Assembly: GCA_050329955.1 (NCBI GenBank)
Contig: JBHJOH010000013.1
Location: forward strand, 1-64,000
DNA length: 64,000 nt
Source of the DNA: JAOUGY01 sp050329955
GTDB taxonomy: Bacteria > Actinomycetota > Acidimicrobiia > Spongiisociales > ZC4RG35
Direction of reading: 5' to 3'
The translations under genes and the position numbers were made by a program. Each line of letters starts with the position of its first letter. Position 1 is the stretch's first letter. The notes beneath the pieces were generated by a model that saw only the letters and a program-made list of their open reading frames with translations, was not told the origin of the DNA and did not search any database. Shown here in pieces: positions 34,598 to 42,075 of this stretch.

Positions 34598-35578
34598 TCA
34601 GCGCAGGTTCGGAATCACTTCCTTGCCGAGCAGTTCGATCGTCTCGAACCAGCGGTCGTAACTCAGCCGGGTGTCGAACACGAGGTGGTCGACACCGACA
34701 TCGGCGAACTTGAGCGTCTGGGGGATCACCTGGTCGGGGGTCCCGGCGATCAGCGAACCCTCGATGTCGGCGGCGGTCTCGAATACTCCCGATTCGGGCT
34801 TGACCCACCACTTACCGCGATCGTTGGCCCACTTGAGCAGGCCTTCGAGGCTGGTACCGGCCCAGGCCTCATCCTCGGTGAGGGCGATGGTGGTGGGCGG
34901 CACCACACCTACCGTCGGCATCGGCCGACCGTTCTCGGCAACGATGCCCTTCATGGCCGCGACCCGCCTCTCGATGGTCTTGAGCGTGATCCGCCCCGGC
35001 ATCCAACCGTCGCAGTACTCCGCCGCCCGGCGGGCCGACGCAGGAGTGGCGCCGCCGTACCAGAAGGGGATCTTGCCGGTCGGCTTCGGGTACAGGTTCA
35101 CGTCGGTGAACGAGTAGTGGTCGTCTTGGTAGTCGGCGTGATCGTTGTTCCACACCAGCTCGGAGATGCGGGCGTTGGACTCGACCAGGTCGGGTCGGAA
35201 GATCCCGCTCATGCCGACGGCGTCGAACTCGTGGTCGAAGGTGCCCGCACCCCAACCGGCGATGACGCGCGGCCCGAACATGTGCGTCATCGAGGCCAAC
35301 GTGAACGCCGTCACCAGCGGATGCCGGTAGGGGATCAGCGTGGCGGTGCCGAGCGTGATGCTCTCGGTGACCGCCCCGACGGCGGTGAGCACTGTGAGCG
35401 GCTCGAAGAAGTCCTTCGCCGCCGACTCGAACTCGCCGTGCGGCTCGAAGAGCAGGTGATCGCGAACCCACAACGAGTCGAATCCGAGCTCCTCTGCCTG
35501 CCGGGCGCCTTTGAGGATCAAGTCCCGATCGGCGAACTCTCCGAAGTGCGGGAGAAGTAGTCCGAATTTCATTGCCAT
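34598..35578 (-). CDS. Luciferase-like (LLM class) F420/FMN-dependent oxidoreductase
   Basis: A 326-residue TIM-barrel flavin/F420 enzyme. It starts MAMKFGLLLPHFGEFADRD and has the LLM features LGFDSLWVRDH, LGTATLIPYRHP and WYGGATPASARRAAEYCDGW. Family members are F420-dependent dehydrogenases or FMNH2 monooxygenases. It is the last gene of a three-gene minus-strand operon, five bases after the amidohydrolase. With cyclic amidohydrolase and alpha/beta hydrolase partners it may open and degrade a heterocycle, in the manner of RutA in pyrimidine breakdown (inference). GGAAGG precedes the start. Confidence 0.9.
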   Translation of the reverse strand: MAMKFGLLLPHFGEFADRDLILKGARQAEELGFDSLWVRDHLLFEPHGEFESAAKDFFEPLTVLTAVGAVTESITLGTATLIPYRHPLVTAFTLASMTHMFGPRVIAGWGAGTFDHEFDAVGMSGIFRPDLVESNARISELVWNNDHADYQDDHYSFTDVNLYPKPTGKIPFWYGGATPASARRAAEYCDGWMPGRITLKTIERRVAAMKGIVAENGRPMPTVGVVPPTTIALTEDEAWAGTSLEGLLKWANDRGKWWVKPESGVFETAADIEGSLIAGTPDQVIPQTLKFADVGVDHLVFDTRLSYDRWFETIELLGKEVIPNLR

Positions 35579-35583
35579 GGGTT

Positions 35584-36957
35584 TCAACCTTCCATTGTTG
35601 GGATCGCCAACTTGCCGTGACCGGGCTGTCCGGTCACCTCTCCGTCCACCCACACGTCGGTGCCACGCACCAGGGTGCGGACGACTGCGCCTTTGATGGT
35701 GCGACCGTGATACGGCGTCCAGCCGATCTTCGAGAGCACCGATTCGTTGGTGATCTCCCACTCGCGGTCCACGTCGAGCAACGCGATGTCGGCGTCACAG
35801 CCCACTGCGATGCGGCCCTTCTGCTCGAGCCCGAATACGTCGGCGGGAGCGGTGGAGACCAGGTCCACCATCCGGTCGAAGGTGATGTGGCCGTTGTGGA
35901 CCGCATCGATCATCAGGGGCAGCTGATACTGGATGCCGGGGGTGCCGGTGTGGGCGGCCCAGGCGTCGGTCCAGCCCAGTTCCTTCTCCTCCCGGGTGTG
36001 GGGGGCGTGGTCGGAGGCGATCATCTCGACCGCACCCGACTGCAGTGCTTCCCACAGAGCCTCGCGGTGGTGGTCGGGGACGTAGTAGGACAGCACATAG
36101 GAGCCCTGCTCCTCGATGTCGGACATCCGGCCGAGGAACAGCGCCCAGTGGTTGACCTCGCCGCTGACGTCGATGCCGCGCTCCCTTGCTTGGAGCAGCA
36201 TCTCGATCTGGCGGATGGTCTGGACGTGAACGATGTGCAGCGGGCAGCCGGTTGCCTCCGACATCCTGATGAGGGTGGCGGTGGCGGTGTCCCAGATGAT
36301 GCCCTCGTCCATCGCCAGCGTCTCGCCGTAGGCACGAGGTGAGCGGTCTCCCTTGGCCCAGTACGACTGCTCCACCACGTCCATGAGCGACTGGTCGTGG
36401 GGGTGGACCATGAGCCGCTTGCCGGTGGGGGCGATCGCCTTCATCAGCTTGTAGAGGTCCCCGTGATCGTGCACCCCGATCGCCGATGGGTGCGGATAGG
36501 AGCGACCGGTGTCCACCACCATGTAGATCTTGTAGGCGGCGATGCCACGCTCGGCCATCGGCACGATCTCGTCGACGAGCTTGGCCGCCGGGTTGTGGTT
36601 GTAGTCGATGATGCTCTTGGTGGCGTAGAGCTCCATGACCTCGTCGAGCGACTCCGCCGTCATCGTGGGCGGATCGAGGTTGGGCATGCCGAAGATGGTG
36701 GTGTAGCCACCGGCCGCCGCCGCCCGGGTGCAGGTGATGAGGTCCTCTTTGTGGGTGTAGCCGGGATCGCGGGTGTGGACGTGGGGGTCGACACCGCCGG
36801 GGATCGCCACCAGACCGGAGGCGTCGATGACCTCGGCATCCGAGGGGCCGGTTCCCCGGGCGACCAGCCCGGCGATGGTCTCGCCTTCGATGACGATGTC
36901 GAGGGGGCGCAGGTCTCCTTCGGAGAAGACGTCGGCGCCTGTGATCACTCGCTTCAT
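35584..36957 (-). CDS. Dihydroorotase/hydantoinase/allantoinase-family cyclic amidohydrolase
   Basis: A 457-residue TIM-barrel amidohydrolase with a complete binuclear metal site: GVDPHVHTRDPG (HxH), a candidate carboxylated Lys in AAYKIYMVVDTG, His in LMVHPHDQ and HIVHVQT, and Asp in MIASDHAPHTREEK. It should hydrolyse a cyclic amide, imide or ureide. True dihydroorotases usually sit with pyr genes; here the partners are a hydrolase and an LLM enzyme, so a catabolic ring-opening role is more likely. AAGGAG precedes the ATG, which overlaps the upstream hydrolase stop by 4 bp. Confidence 0.9.
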   Translation of the reverse strand: MKRVITGADVFSEGDLRPLDIVIEGETIAGLVARGTGPSDAEVIDASGLVAIPGGVDPHVHTRDPGYTHKEDLITCTRAAAAGGYTTIFGMPNLDPPTMTAESLDEVMELYATKSIIDYNHNPAAKLVDEIVPMAERGIAAYKIYMVVDTGRSYPHPSAIGVHDHGDLYKLMKAIAPTGKRLMVHPHDQSLMDVVEQSYWAKGDRSPRAYGETLAMDEGIIWDTATATLIRMSEATGCPLHIVHVQTIRQIEMLLQARERGIDVSGEVNHWALFLGRMSDIEEQGSYVLSYYVPDHHREALWEALQSGAVEMIASDHAPHTREEKELGWTDAWAAHTGTPGIQYQLPLMIDAVHNGHITFDRMVDLVSTAPADVFGLEQKGRIAVGCDADIALLDVDREWEITNESVLSKIGWTPYHGRTIKGAVVRTLVRGTDVWVDGEVTGQPGHGKLAIPTMEG

Positions 36958-37883
36958 GGTGTCTCCTTCAGCACTTCGATGCCGGATGGGGTGATCGCTT
37001 CGACCGATCCGGTCGAGAGGTATGTCTTGAACCAGTCGACGATGGTCGGACGAACGGCTTCGCCGTGTTGCTCGTATGCGGCGTAGTGGGTGGTCATCCG
37101 CTGCATGATGAGCTTCTTGGGCTCGGGTGCGGCCTCGTAGAGGGCGAACGAGTGGTCGGTGGGTGTGGTGGCGTCCTCCTCTACTCCGATCAACAGCAGG
37201 TTGCGGGCACGGTGGGCGACGTCGATCGGTTTGTAGGCGATGATCTCGTCGGCGGCGGCAAGCGGAACCGAGTCGGGGACCCGGCCGTCGACGTCCTTCT
37301 TCAGGTTCGTGGTCTTGCGCTCGGGAGTGGGCACCATGATCTCTTCCCGGGGATGCACCATCTCTCCGGTCCCGCCGCTGACCCGCTTCTTGCGGTCGAC
37401 GTCGAGGCGGGCGAGGAACTCGTACCACTCGTACTCCCGCCGCATCCGGCGCAACCAGTCTTCGCCGTCGGACACGGGGTTCTGGCTGACGGCGCATTTG
37501 ATGCGCTTGTCGAGGGCGGCGAGCAGGACGGCGTTGCCGCCGCCGGTGCCGCCCGAGCCGAACACCCCGAGGCGGTGCGACATGATGTCGTCCCTGGTCT
37601 CCAGATAGGTGACGGCGTTGATGAGGTCCTCGAGCTGGATCTTCGGAGACAGGGTGTTGCGGTCCCCGTCGGAGTCCCCGAAGCCGCGGTAGTCGAAGAC
37701 GAGCAGGGCGAACCCGGCGTCGGTGAGCGCCTGGTGATAGGGGACGTAGAACTTGGCGTCCTTGAGGCCCAACCATCCGGGGCCCTGCACGATCCCGGGC
37801 CAGGGGCCTTCGGTATCCGGCAGGCGCATCAGCCCCGCCACCCGTGTTCCTTCCGAGAAGAACTCGACCTGAATCTCTCTCAT
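36954..37883 (-). CDS. Alpha/beta hydrolase with an unusual nucleophile elbow
   Basis: A 309-residue alpha/beta-hydrolase-fold protein: GIVQGPGWLGLKD (oxyanion region), FDYRGFGDSDG, and a late catalytic His candidate in RMTTHYAAYEQHGEAV. The elbow, GVFGSGGTGGGNAVL, does not fit G-x-S-x-G; relatives read GxSFGGGN here. Either Ser or Thr shifted by a residue is the nucleophile, or the protein has lost classical esterase activity. It heads the hydrolase-amidohydrolase-LLM operon, with a GGAGGTG upstream. Confidence 0.85.
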   Translation of the reverse strand: MREIQVEFFSEGTRVAGLMRLPDTEGPWPGIVQGPGWLGLKDAKFYVPYHQALTDAGFALLVFDYRGFGDSDGDRNTLSPKIQLEDLINAVTYLETRDDIMSHRLGVFGSGGTGGGNAVLLAALDKRIKCAVSQNPVSDGEDWLRRMRREYEWYEFLARLDVDRKKRVSGGTGEMVHPREEIMVPTPERKTTNLKKDVDGRVPDSVPLAAADEIIAYKPIDVAHRARNLLLIGVEEDATTPTDHSFALYEAAPEPKKLIMQRMTTHYAAYEQHGEAVRPTIVDWFKTYLSTGSVEAITPSGIEVLKETP

Positions 37884-38165
37884 GGCAACTTCACCGGCAC
37901 CTCCCGTTGGGTATCAGGTGCAGCCGCCTCCGGTGGTCGACCCGAGCCCCGGCTGCGAGGTGCCGCCGGCCGCGTCGGGGGTCCGACGCCTTCGCTTGGC
38001 GGCCTCGCCTGCACACCTGGCAGAAGCATAGACCCATAGGAATAACGTTGTCGGTATACAGTGCTACAGAAAGTTGTCGATTTGTGGTGAGCGGAGGGGT
38101 GTTGGTCTCTAGCGTCCCCCGCACGTCCCCAGCGAAGTAACCCTCTACTACGGGAAGGACATCAA
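37884..38165. other. Intergenic region upstream of gene remnants
   Basis: About 280 bp separating the minus-strand hydrolase operon from the plus-strand gene remnants. It should contain divergent promoters. TATACAG near 38053 is a possible -10 box, but no -35 box could be assigned. GAAGGAC ends just before the ATG at 38166. Confidence 0.4.
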
Positions 38166-38274
38166 ATGAGGATTCCGAAATCCTGTGACATTGCTTGTTG
38201 TGTTGGGCTTGTTGGCGGCGGCGTGTGGCTCGGGTGAGGCCGAGACCGATACCACTGCCGAGGGTTCGTCCTAG
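38166..38274 (+). pseudogene. Truncated lipoprotein (substrate-binding-protein-like) start
   Basis: A good ribosome-binding site (GAAGGA) precedes ATG 38166, but its frame stops after 23 codons. In another frame, from about 38185, comes a classical lipoprotein signal, LLVVLGLLAAACGSGE, with lipobox LAAAC, followed by a Thr/Glu-rich linker and a TAG at 38272. It is the first 30 codons of a transporter-type lipoprotein, with a frameshift, cut off abruptly where another gene fragment begins. Confidence 0.65.
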
Positions 38275-38276
38275 GG

Positions 38277-38585
38277 ACATCCAACTTCGTTGCGACGATC
38301 GACGAAGCGATGCTCGATCGCATGGACTTGGCTGTAGAGATTCAACCCCCGCCAGTGCCGGAGATCGAGTCGATCCTACGGGACACCATGGCGGAGCTCC
38401 CTGCAGCCGGGATCAGCGAGGCGGAGTACCGGGACCTCGCTGGCACGCTCCTGGGCCGCTCCGGGCGCGACATCCGCAAGCTCGTGCTCGAAGCGATCGT
38501 CACCCGTGAAGGGCCCATCGATAGTGAGCTGACTGCCGCTCATGTCGAACGGGCACTCGCGAGGGGCAGGTTCGGACATGGATGA
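38277..38585 (+). pseudogene. C-terminal fragment of an AAA+ ATPase
   Basis: Reading from 38277 gives TSNFVATIDEAMLDRMDLAV (sensor-1/second-region-of-homology stretch with the arginine finger region) and a helical AAA lid (SGRDIRKLVLEAIV). Walker A and B are missing, so the fragment cannot be an active ATPase. It joins directly to the truncated lipoprotein, suggesting a deletion fused two gene ends. Its stop overlaps the MFS gene start. A product from ATG 38310 (91 residues) is possible but unlikely to be functional. Confidence 0.65.
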
Positions 38586-39780
38586 GCAGGCAGGTTCTGA
38601 AGCCGTTTGCGGACCGAAGAGTGATGTGAAGGGCTGGTTAGGCGATGTGAGGTCCAAGCCCCACGTGAATGCGTGGTTGGTCTACCTGGTGGGACCACTC
38701 GCATTCACGGGGGTCCAGCTGATCGCTCCGACGCTGCCGCTGATGCAGGCGGACCTGGGGCTATCGAACTCGCAGCTGGCGCTGGTATCGAGCGTGTACC
38801 TGCTGCCTGCTGCCGTTTTCGCACTGCCTGCTGGCTTCCCGGCTGATCGATGGGGGCGTCGACTCGTACTCGGGTTCTCTCTCCTCGTGTTCGGTATATG
38901 TGGCGTCCTATACAGCGCGGTCACTGCCTCGTTCCCAGCCTCTTTGGCCGTGCGACTCGTTCAGGGACTCGCCTTCGCTGCGATTCTTCCGCTCACCATC
39001 ACGATCCTGGGAGACAGCTATCGCGGCGCCGAGCTCGTTCGGGCTCAGGGGTTCCGCACCGTTTCGCTCGGAATCGGCGAAGCCGCCTGGCCGATCATCG
39101 GCGGGATACTGGCATCGATCGCTTGGGAGATAGCCTGGGTGGTGCAGAGTCTCGCGATCCCCGTGGGCCTCATCGTGCTCGTGCTGATGACGGACGTGCC
39201 CTTGAGCGCTTCCAAGCAGGTTGGTGGAGTCGGCCGCGATCTTGTGGTTCTCCTCCGCTCGCCCTTCATCGCCGCCCTTCAATGGGTGGGGGTCCAGCGA
39301 ATGTTCGTGAAGTTCGCCCTGCTGGCGTTCCTTCCGGTGTATCTGGTCGGCACACGCGGGTTCAGCCCCGAGTCCGCGGGCTTGGTGATTGGGCTGGCGG
39401 CGGCAACAGGGGTCGTGGTGGCCACCTTCGCTTCCCGGATCACTCGGCGTGGATCTTTGCCGGTGTGGATCGGCGCCAGCATGCCTGTGGTTGCGGCCAC
39501 CCTGGTGGTCTCCGTGACGGCGACCGAACCGTGGGTGATCCTTGTGTTCGCCGTTCTCCATGGCGCCGCTGACGGCATCACCGGTATTCTGTCGAATTCC
39601 CTCGTGGCCGTTGCATGCACCGGCGACCTGAGGGCGACCTTTGTTGCCGCCACGGGTGCCCTTCGGAACCTGGCCAAGTTCCTGGCGCTGGGGGTGCTGG
39701 CCGGTGCCGGGTCAGGCGACGCTGCTTGGCTCTCGCCACTTGAGAAGAAGCTGAGTGAGCCCTCACCGAGGAGAAGCTGA
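38578..39780 (+). CDS. Major facilitator superfamily transporter
   Basis: A 400-residue protein with about 12 predicted membrane helices. Typical MFS loop motifs are present: FPADRWGRRLVLGFSLL between helices 2 and 3 and RLVQGLAFAAILPLTI in helix 4. The helix-4 and loop pattern resembles drug:H+ antiporters; the substrate is unknown. ATG 38578 has GAGGGG upstream. It overlaps the AAA fragment by 8 bp and is followed after 1 nt by a GntR gene, so the regulator probably controls this transporter. Confidence 0.9.
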   Translation: MDEQAGSEAVCGPKSDVKGWLGDVRSKPHVNAWLVYLVGPLAFTGVQLIAPTLPLMQADLGLSNSQLALVSSVYLLPAAVFALPAGFPADRWGRRLVLGFSLLVFGICGVLYSAVTASFPASLAVRLVQGLAFAAILPLTITILGDSYRGAELVRAQGFRTVSLGIGEAAWPIIGGILASIAWEIAWVVQSLAIPVGLIVLVLMTDVPLSASKQVGGVGRDLVVLLRSPFIAALQWVGVQRMFVKFALLAFLPVYLVGTRGFSPESAGLVIGLAAATGVVVATFASRITRRGSLPVWIGASMPVVAATLVVSVTATEPWVILVFAVLHGAADGITGILSNSLVAVACTGDLRATFVAATGALRNLAKFLALGVLAGAGSGDAAWLSPLEKKLSEPSPRRS

Positions 39781-39781
39781 A

Positions 39782-40498
39782 TTGGCGCGAAGTGACGAGA
39801 TCGAAACCAGAGGGGAGGACTCCCCTCCCGACCACCGCAAGACGATCGACCGTTTGACCGAAGCAGCACGAGAACGGTACCGGACGGCTGAGGATCAAGC
39901 ACTTCATGTGCTGAGGTCAGCAATCGAGATCGGGTTGTTTCAACCCGGCGAATGGCTGAGGCAGGATCAGCTCGCGTCTCTGATCGGTACGAGCCGAATG
40001 CCTGTCCGGGCGGCGTTGCGGCAGTTGGACTCGGAAGGACTCGTAACGCTCGAGCCCCACCGCGGCGCAATGGTACGGGTTGTCCTGGAAGACGAGATCC
40101 GGGATCTCTACGAGCTCAGGATCATTGTCGAGTCATTCGCGATCCGACGCGTGGCGCACGGCGCAAGTGAAGACGATATTCGGCGGCTCGACGACATTGC
40201 CGAGCGAATTGATGGTGCCTCGACTGATGCGGAACGCGGCGCATTGACGGATGATTTCTATCGTCGGCTCTATGGATTGGGCAACTCGGGTCGGGTTGTC
40301 GCTCTGGTCATGCAGCTTCGTTCGGAAGTCAACCGCCATGGGTCGACGGCCCCCTATGGAAAGGACACCCACCGGGAACTCCTCGACGCTCTCGCCTTGG
40401 ACGATGCCGACTTGGCAGCAGCGTGGCTCGCCGCTCACTTGAGGCGGCTCGCCATGTGGGCGATGGCGGAGCGGAGTCACGACGGTTCTCCCAGTTGA
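39782..40498 (+). CDS. GntR-family regulator, FadR/FCD subgroup
   Basis: A 238-residue regulator. The winged helix (about 45-110) has GLFQPGEWLRQDQLASLIG and RMPVRAALRQLDSEGLV; the C-terminal FCD ligand domain has LYELRIIVESFAIRRV and DTHRELLDALALDDADLA. TTG 39782 is preferred because GAGGAG lies eight bases upstream, directly after the MFS stop; GTG 39755 is an alternative inside the MFS gene. Ligands of this group are usually carboxylic acids. Lower codon bias than neighbouring genes hints at a different history. Confidence 0.88.
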   Translation: MARSDEIETRGEDSPPDHRKTIDRLTEAARERYRTAEDQALHVLRSAIEIGLFQPGEWLRQDQLASLIGTSRMPVRAALRQLDSEGLVTLEPHRGAMVRVVLEDEIRDLYELRIIVESFAIRRVAHGASEDDIRRLDDIAERIDGASTDAERGALTDDFYRRLYGLGNSGRVVALVMQLRSEVNRHGSTAPYGKDTHRELLDALALDDADLAAAWLAAHLRRLAMWAMAERSHDGSPS

Positions 40499-40647
40499 GA
40501 TCCGGCTCTTGGCGGCCGCTGTCGGCTTGAAGACTCTTGTCCCGATCCGGGAGCGCTGTGCTTCCCTTCGGTCGTCGCCGTCCTTCGGCCAGAACTTCCG
40601 TTGCCATGGGAGTGAAGAGATCGTGGTGGCATCGCCTGGGACGGCCG

Positions 40648-41054
40648 ATGATCGTGGACGTGACACCGCTCCGGCGCTCACGGGAGTACCGTTGACTCTA
40701 CTCGGGCTTTGCCTCGCTTCGGTCGCCAGATGACGGTCGTGGCAGTGCCGTACCAAGTACGAGCTCACCGGTCGCGAGCCTGGCCGATGTTGTCTCTGCT
40801 GTGTTTCGCACGACGATCTTGCAGCTATCGGTACCGGACTCATTGCGAGGGCGCCTGTCTGGTGGGAACAACGCGGTCGTGTCCGCGGGGCGCCGAGGCT
40901 TGGAGATCTCGAGGCGGGTGTCGTCGGCTCGCTGACCTCCGTTCAATTCTCGGTTGTCTCAGGAGGGCTCGCATGCGTGGTTGGAGCACTGGCAATCGCA
41001 CGTCTGATGCCAGAGCTGGCCCGATATCGCTTCGGTGGTGGCGAAGCCCATTAG
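40648..41054 (+). pseudogene. Decayed EntS-like MFS transporter with internal deletion
   Basis: ATG 40648 opens MIVDVTPLRRSREYR, then a stop. Shifted frames give QMTVVAVPYQV and YELTGRE, the usual first helix of EntS-like MFS proteins. The sequence then jumps to the family's C-terminal region: FRTTILQLSVPDSLRGRLSG, and after another shift APRLGDLEAGVVGSLTS and GALAIARLMPELARYRFG, ending at TAG 41054. At least three frame changes and loss of roughly two thirds of the gene make it clearly non-functional. Confidence 0.8.
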
Positions 41055-41225
41055 CGAGGGCGCCCCACCTCAGTTCTCAGTCTTTCGCCACGCCGGCGCA
41101 GACCTGCTCGTCAGTCTACGAAGCCCCCTAGCGCTAGCGATCTGGGGAGCGCAAGATCGGCGGGCGAAGGCCTTCTCAGGCAAGGCCACATCCGACGCCG
41201 ACGCCCACATGTCTCGCCATCCGGA

Positions 41226-41231
41226 TAGCAT
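41226..41231 (+). promoter_or_regulatory. TAGCAT -10 box six bases before a GTG start
   Basis: TAGCAT-N6-GTG(41238) matches the leaderless pattern seen at other genes of the window. No Shine-Dalgarno sequence is present before the GTG. Confidence 0.45.
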
Positions 41232-41237
41232 GACGAC

Positions 41238-41975
41238 GTGGTTTCTCCTCAGACAACGGATGACCAGATGTCGCCGCGGCTCCGCGACGGCATGGTGAAC
41301 CCTCGGAGCGTCGAAGAATCGGTGACCGATACCTTGCGGGACGCGATCCTGCGAGGCGACCTGCAGCCGGGCCAAAGGCTCGCGCAGGTAGAGTTCGCAG
41401 CAGAGCTCGGGGTATCCCGCGTCCCGTTGCGGGACGCCCTTCGCCGCTTGGAGGCGGAAGGGCTCGTCGAAATCGGGCGTCGCGGAGCAAGGGTGTCGTC
41501 ACTCAGCGCTGATGACGTGAACGAGACCTACGAGATGCGGATGATGCTCGAGCCCGAGTGTGCATTGAGGGCGATCAAGGCTCTCGATGACGAAGCCGCA
41601 GAACGCCTGATCGAGCTTTCGCTCGACATGGACCGCACAGCGGCCGACCCGAATGTGGGAGCCCAGGCTCGGCAGCAGTTCTATGCGGAGTTCTACCGCT
41701 ACGCAGAACGGCCGCGCATGTGGGCCATGATCAACCAGTTGCGAGCGTTGGTCCAGCGCTATCACCTCCTCGGCGAGAGTGTTGACGAGCCTCATGGGCA
41801 CGAGGCATTGAGAGCTTGTATCAGGACACGGGATGCGGAGACGGCTGCTGCGATCGTGCGTGCCCACCTCGAAGCCGCCCGGAACGACCTGATGGCGACT
41901 TTGGTCGGTAGCGCGTCGAAGTCGGTCTCGGCAAACAGCGGTGGCAGGACCGACGAACCAGGGTCGGATGACTGA
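41238..41975 (+). CDS. GntR-family regulator, FadR/FCD subgroup (second copy)
   Basis: A 245-residue regulator with winged helix VTDTLRDAILRGDLQPGQRL and RVPLRDALRRLEAEGLVE, and an FCD domain (YEMRMMLEPECALRAI; HGHEALRACIRTRDAETA). It is a distant paralogue of the GntR gene 0.7 kb upstream. GTG 41238 is favoured as a leaderless start; ATG 41268 and 41292 are alternatives. No intact target gene is adjacent: an MFS pseudogene precedes it, so it may be an orphan. Confidence 0.85.
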   Translation: MVSPQTTDDQMSPRLRDGMVNPRSVEESVTDTLRDAILRGDLQPGQRLAQVEFAAELGVSRVPLRDALRRLEAEGLVEIGRRGARVSSLSADDVNETYEMRMMLEPECALRAIKALDDEAAERLIELSLDMDRTAADPNVGAQARQQFYAEFYRYAERPRMWAMINQLRALVQRYHLLGESVDEPHGHEALRACIRTRDAETAAAIVRAHLEAARNDLMATLVGSASKSVSANSGGRTDEPGSDD

Positions 41976-41982
41976 TCGAGGG

Positions 41983-42017
41983 CTCGGGGGTCGTCTCTAG
42001 CCGGTCTAAGCCCCGAG
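41983..42017. terminator. Hairpin between convergent genes
   Basis: CTCGGGG (41983-41989) pairs with CCCCGAG (42011-42017) around a 21-base loop. It lies between the GntR gene and the convergent Rossmann-fold gene. Confidence 0.4.
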
Positions 42018-42075
42018 GGTTCCGGGACTGCTCCAGATCCTGCCAGTGACACCTCGGCCACTCCGCTGCGCAGAC

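Noticed and set aside
26139..34811. Very long open frames on the minus strand opposite the surface protein (up to about 1290 codons)
   Set aside because: They mirror the strongly biased GC-rich codons of the surface protein, have no domain content, and would be Gly/Val/His-rich antisense products. They are frame shadows.
37891..38280. A 129-codon open frame on the minus strand
   Set aside because: It is opposite the remnant genes and promoter region, has no recognisable product and no ribosome-binding site.
38310..38585. Independent small gene of 91 codons
   Set aside because: It is the in-frame end of an AAA+ ATPase whose earlier codons continue upstream of the ATG to 38277; Walker motifs are missing, so it is a fragment.
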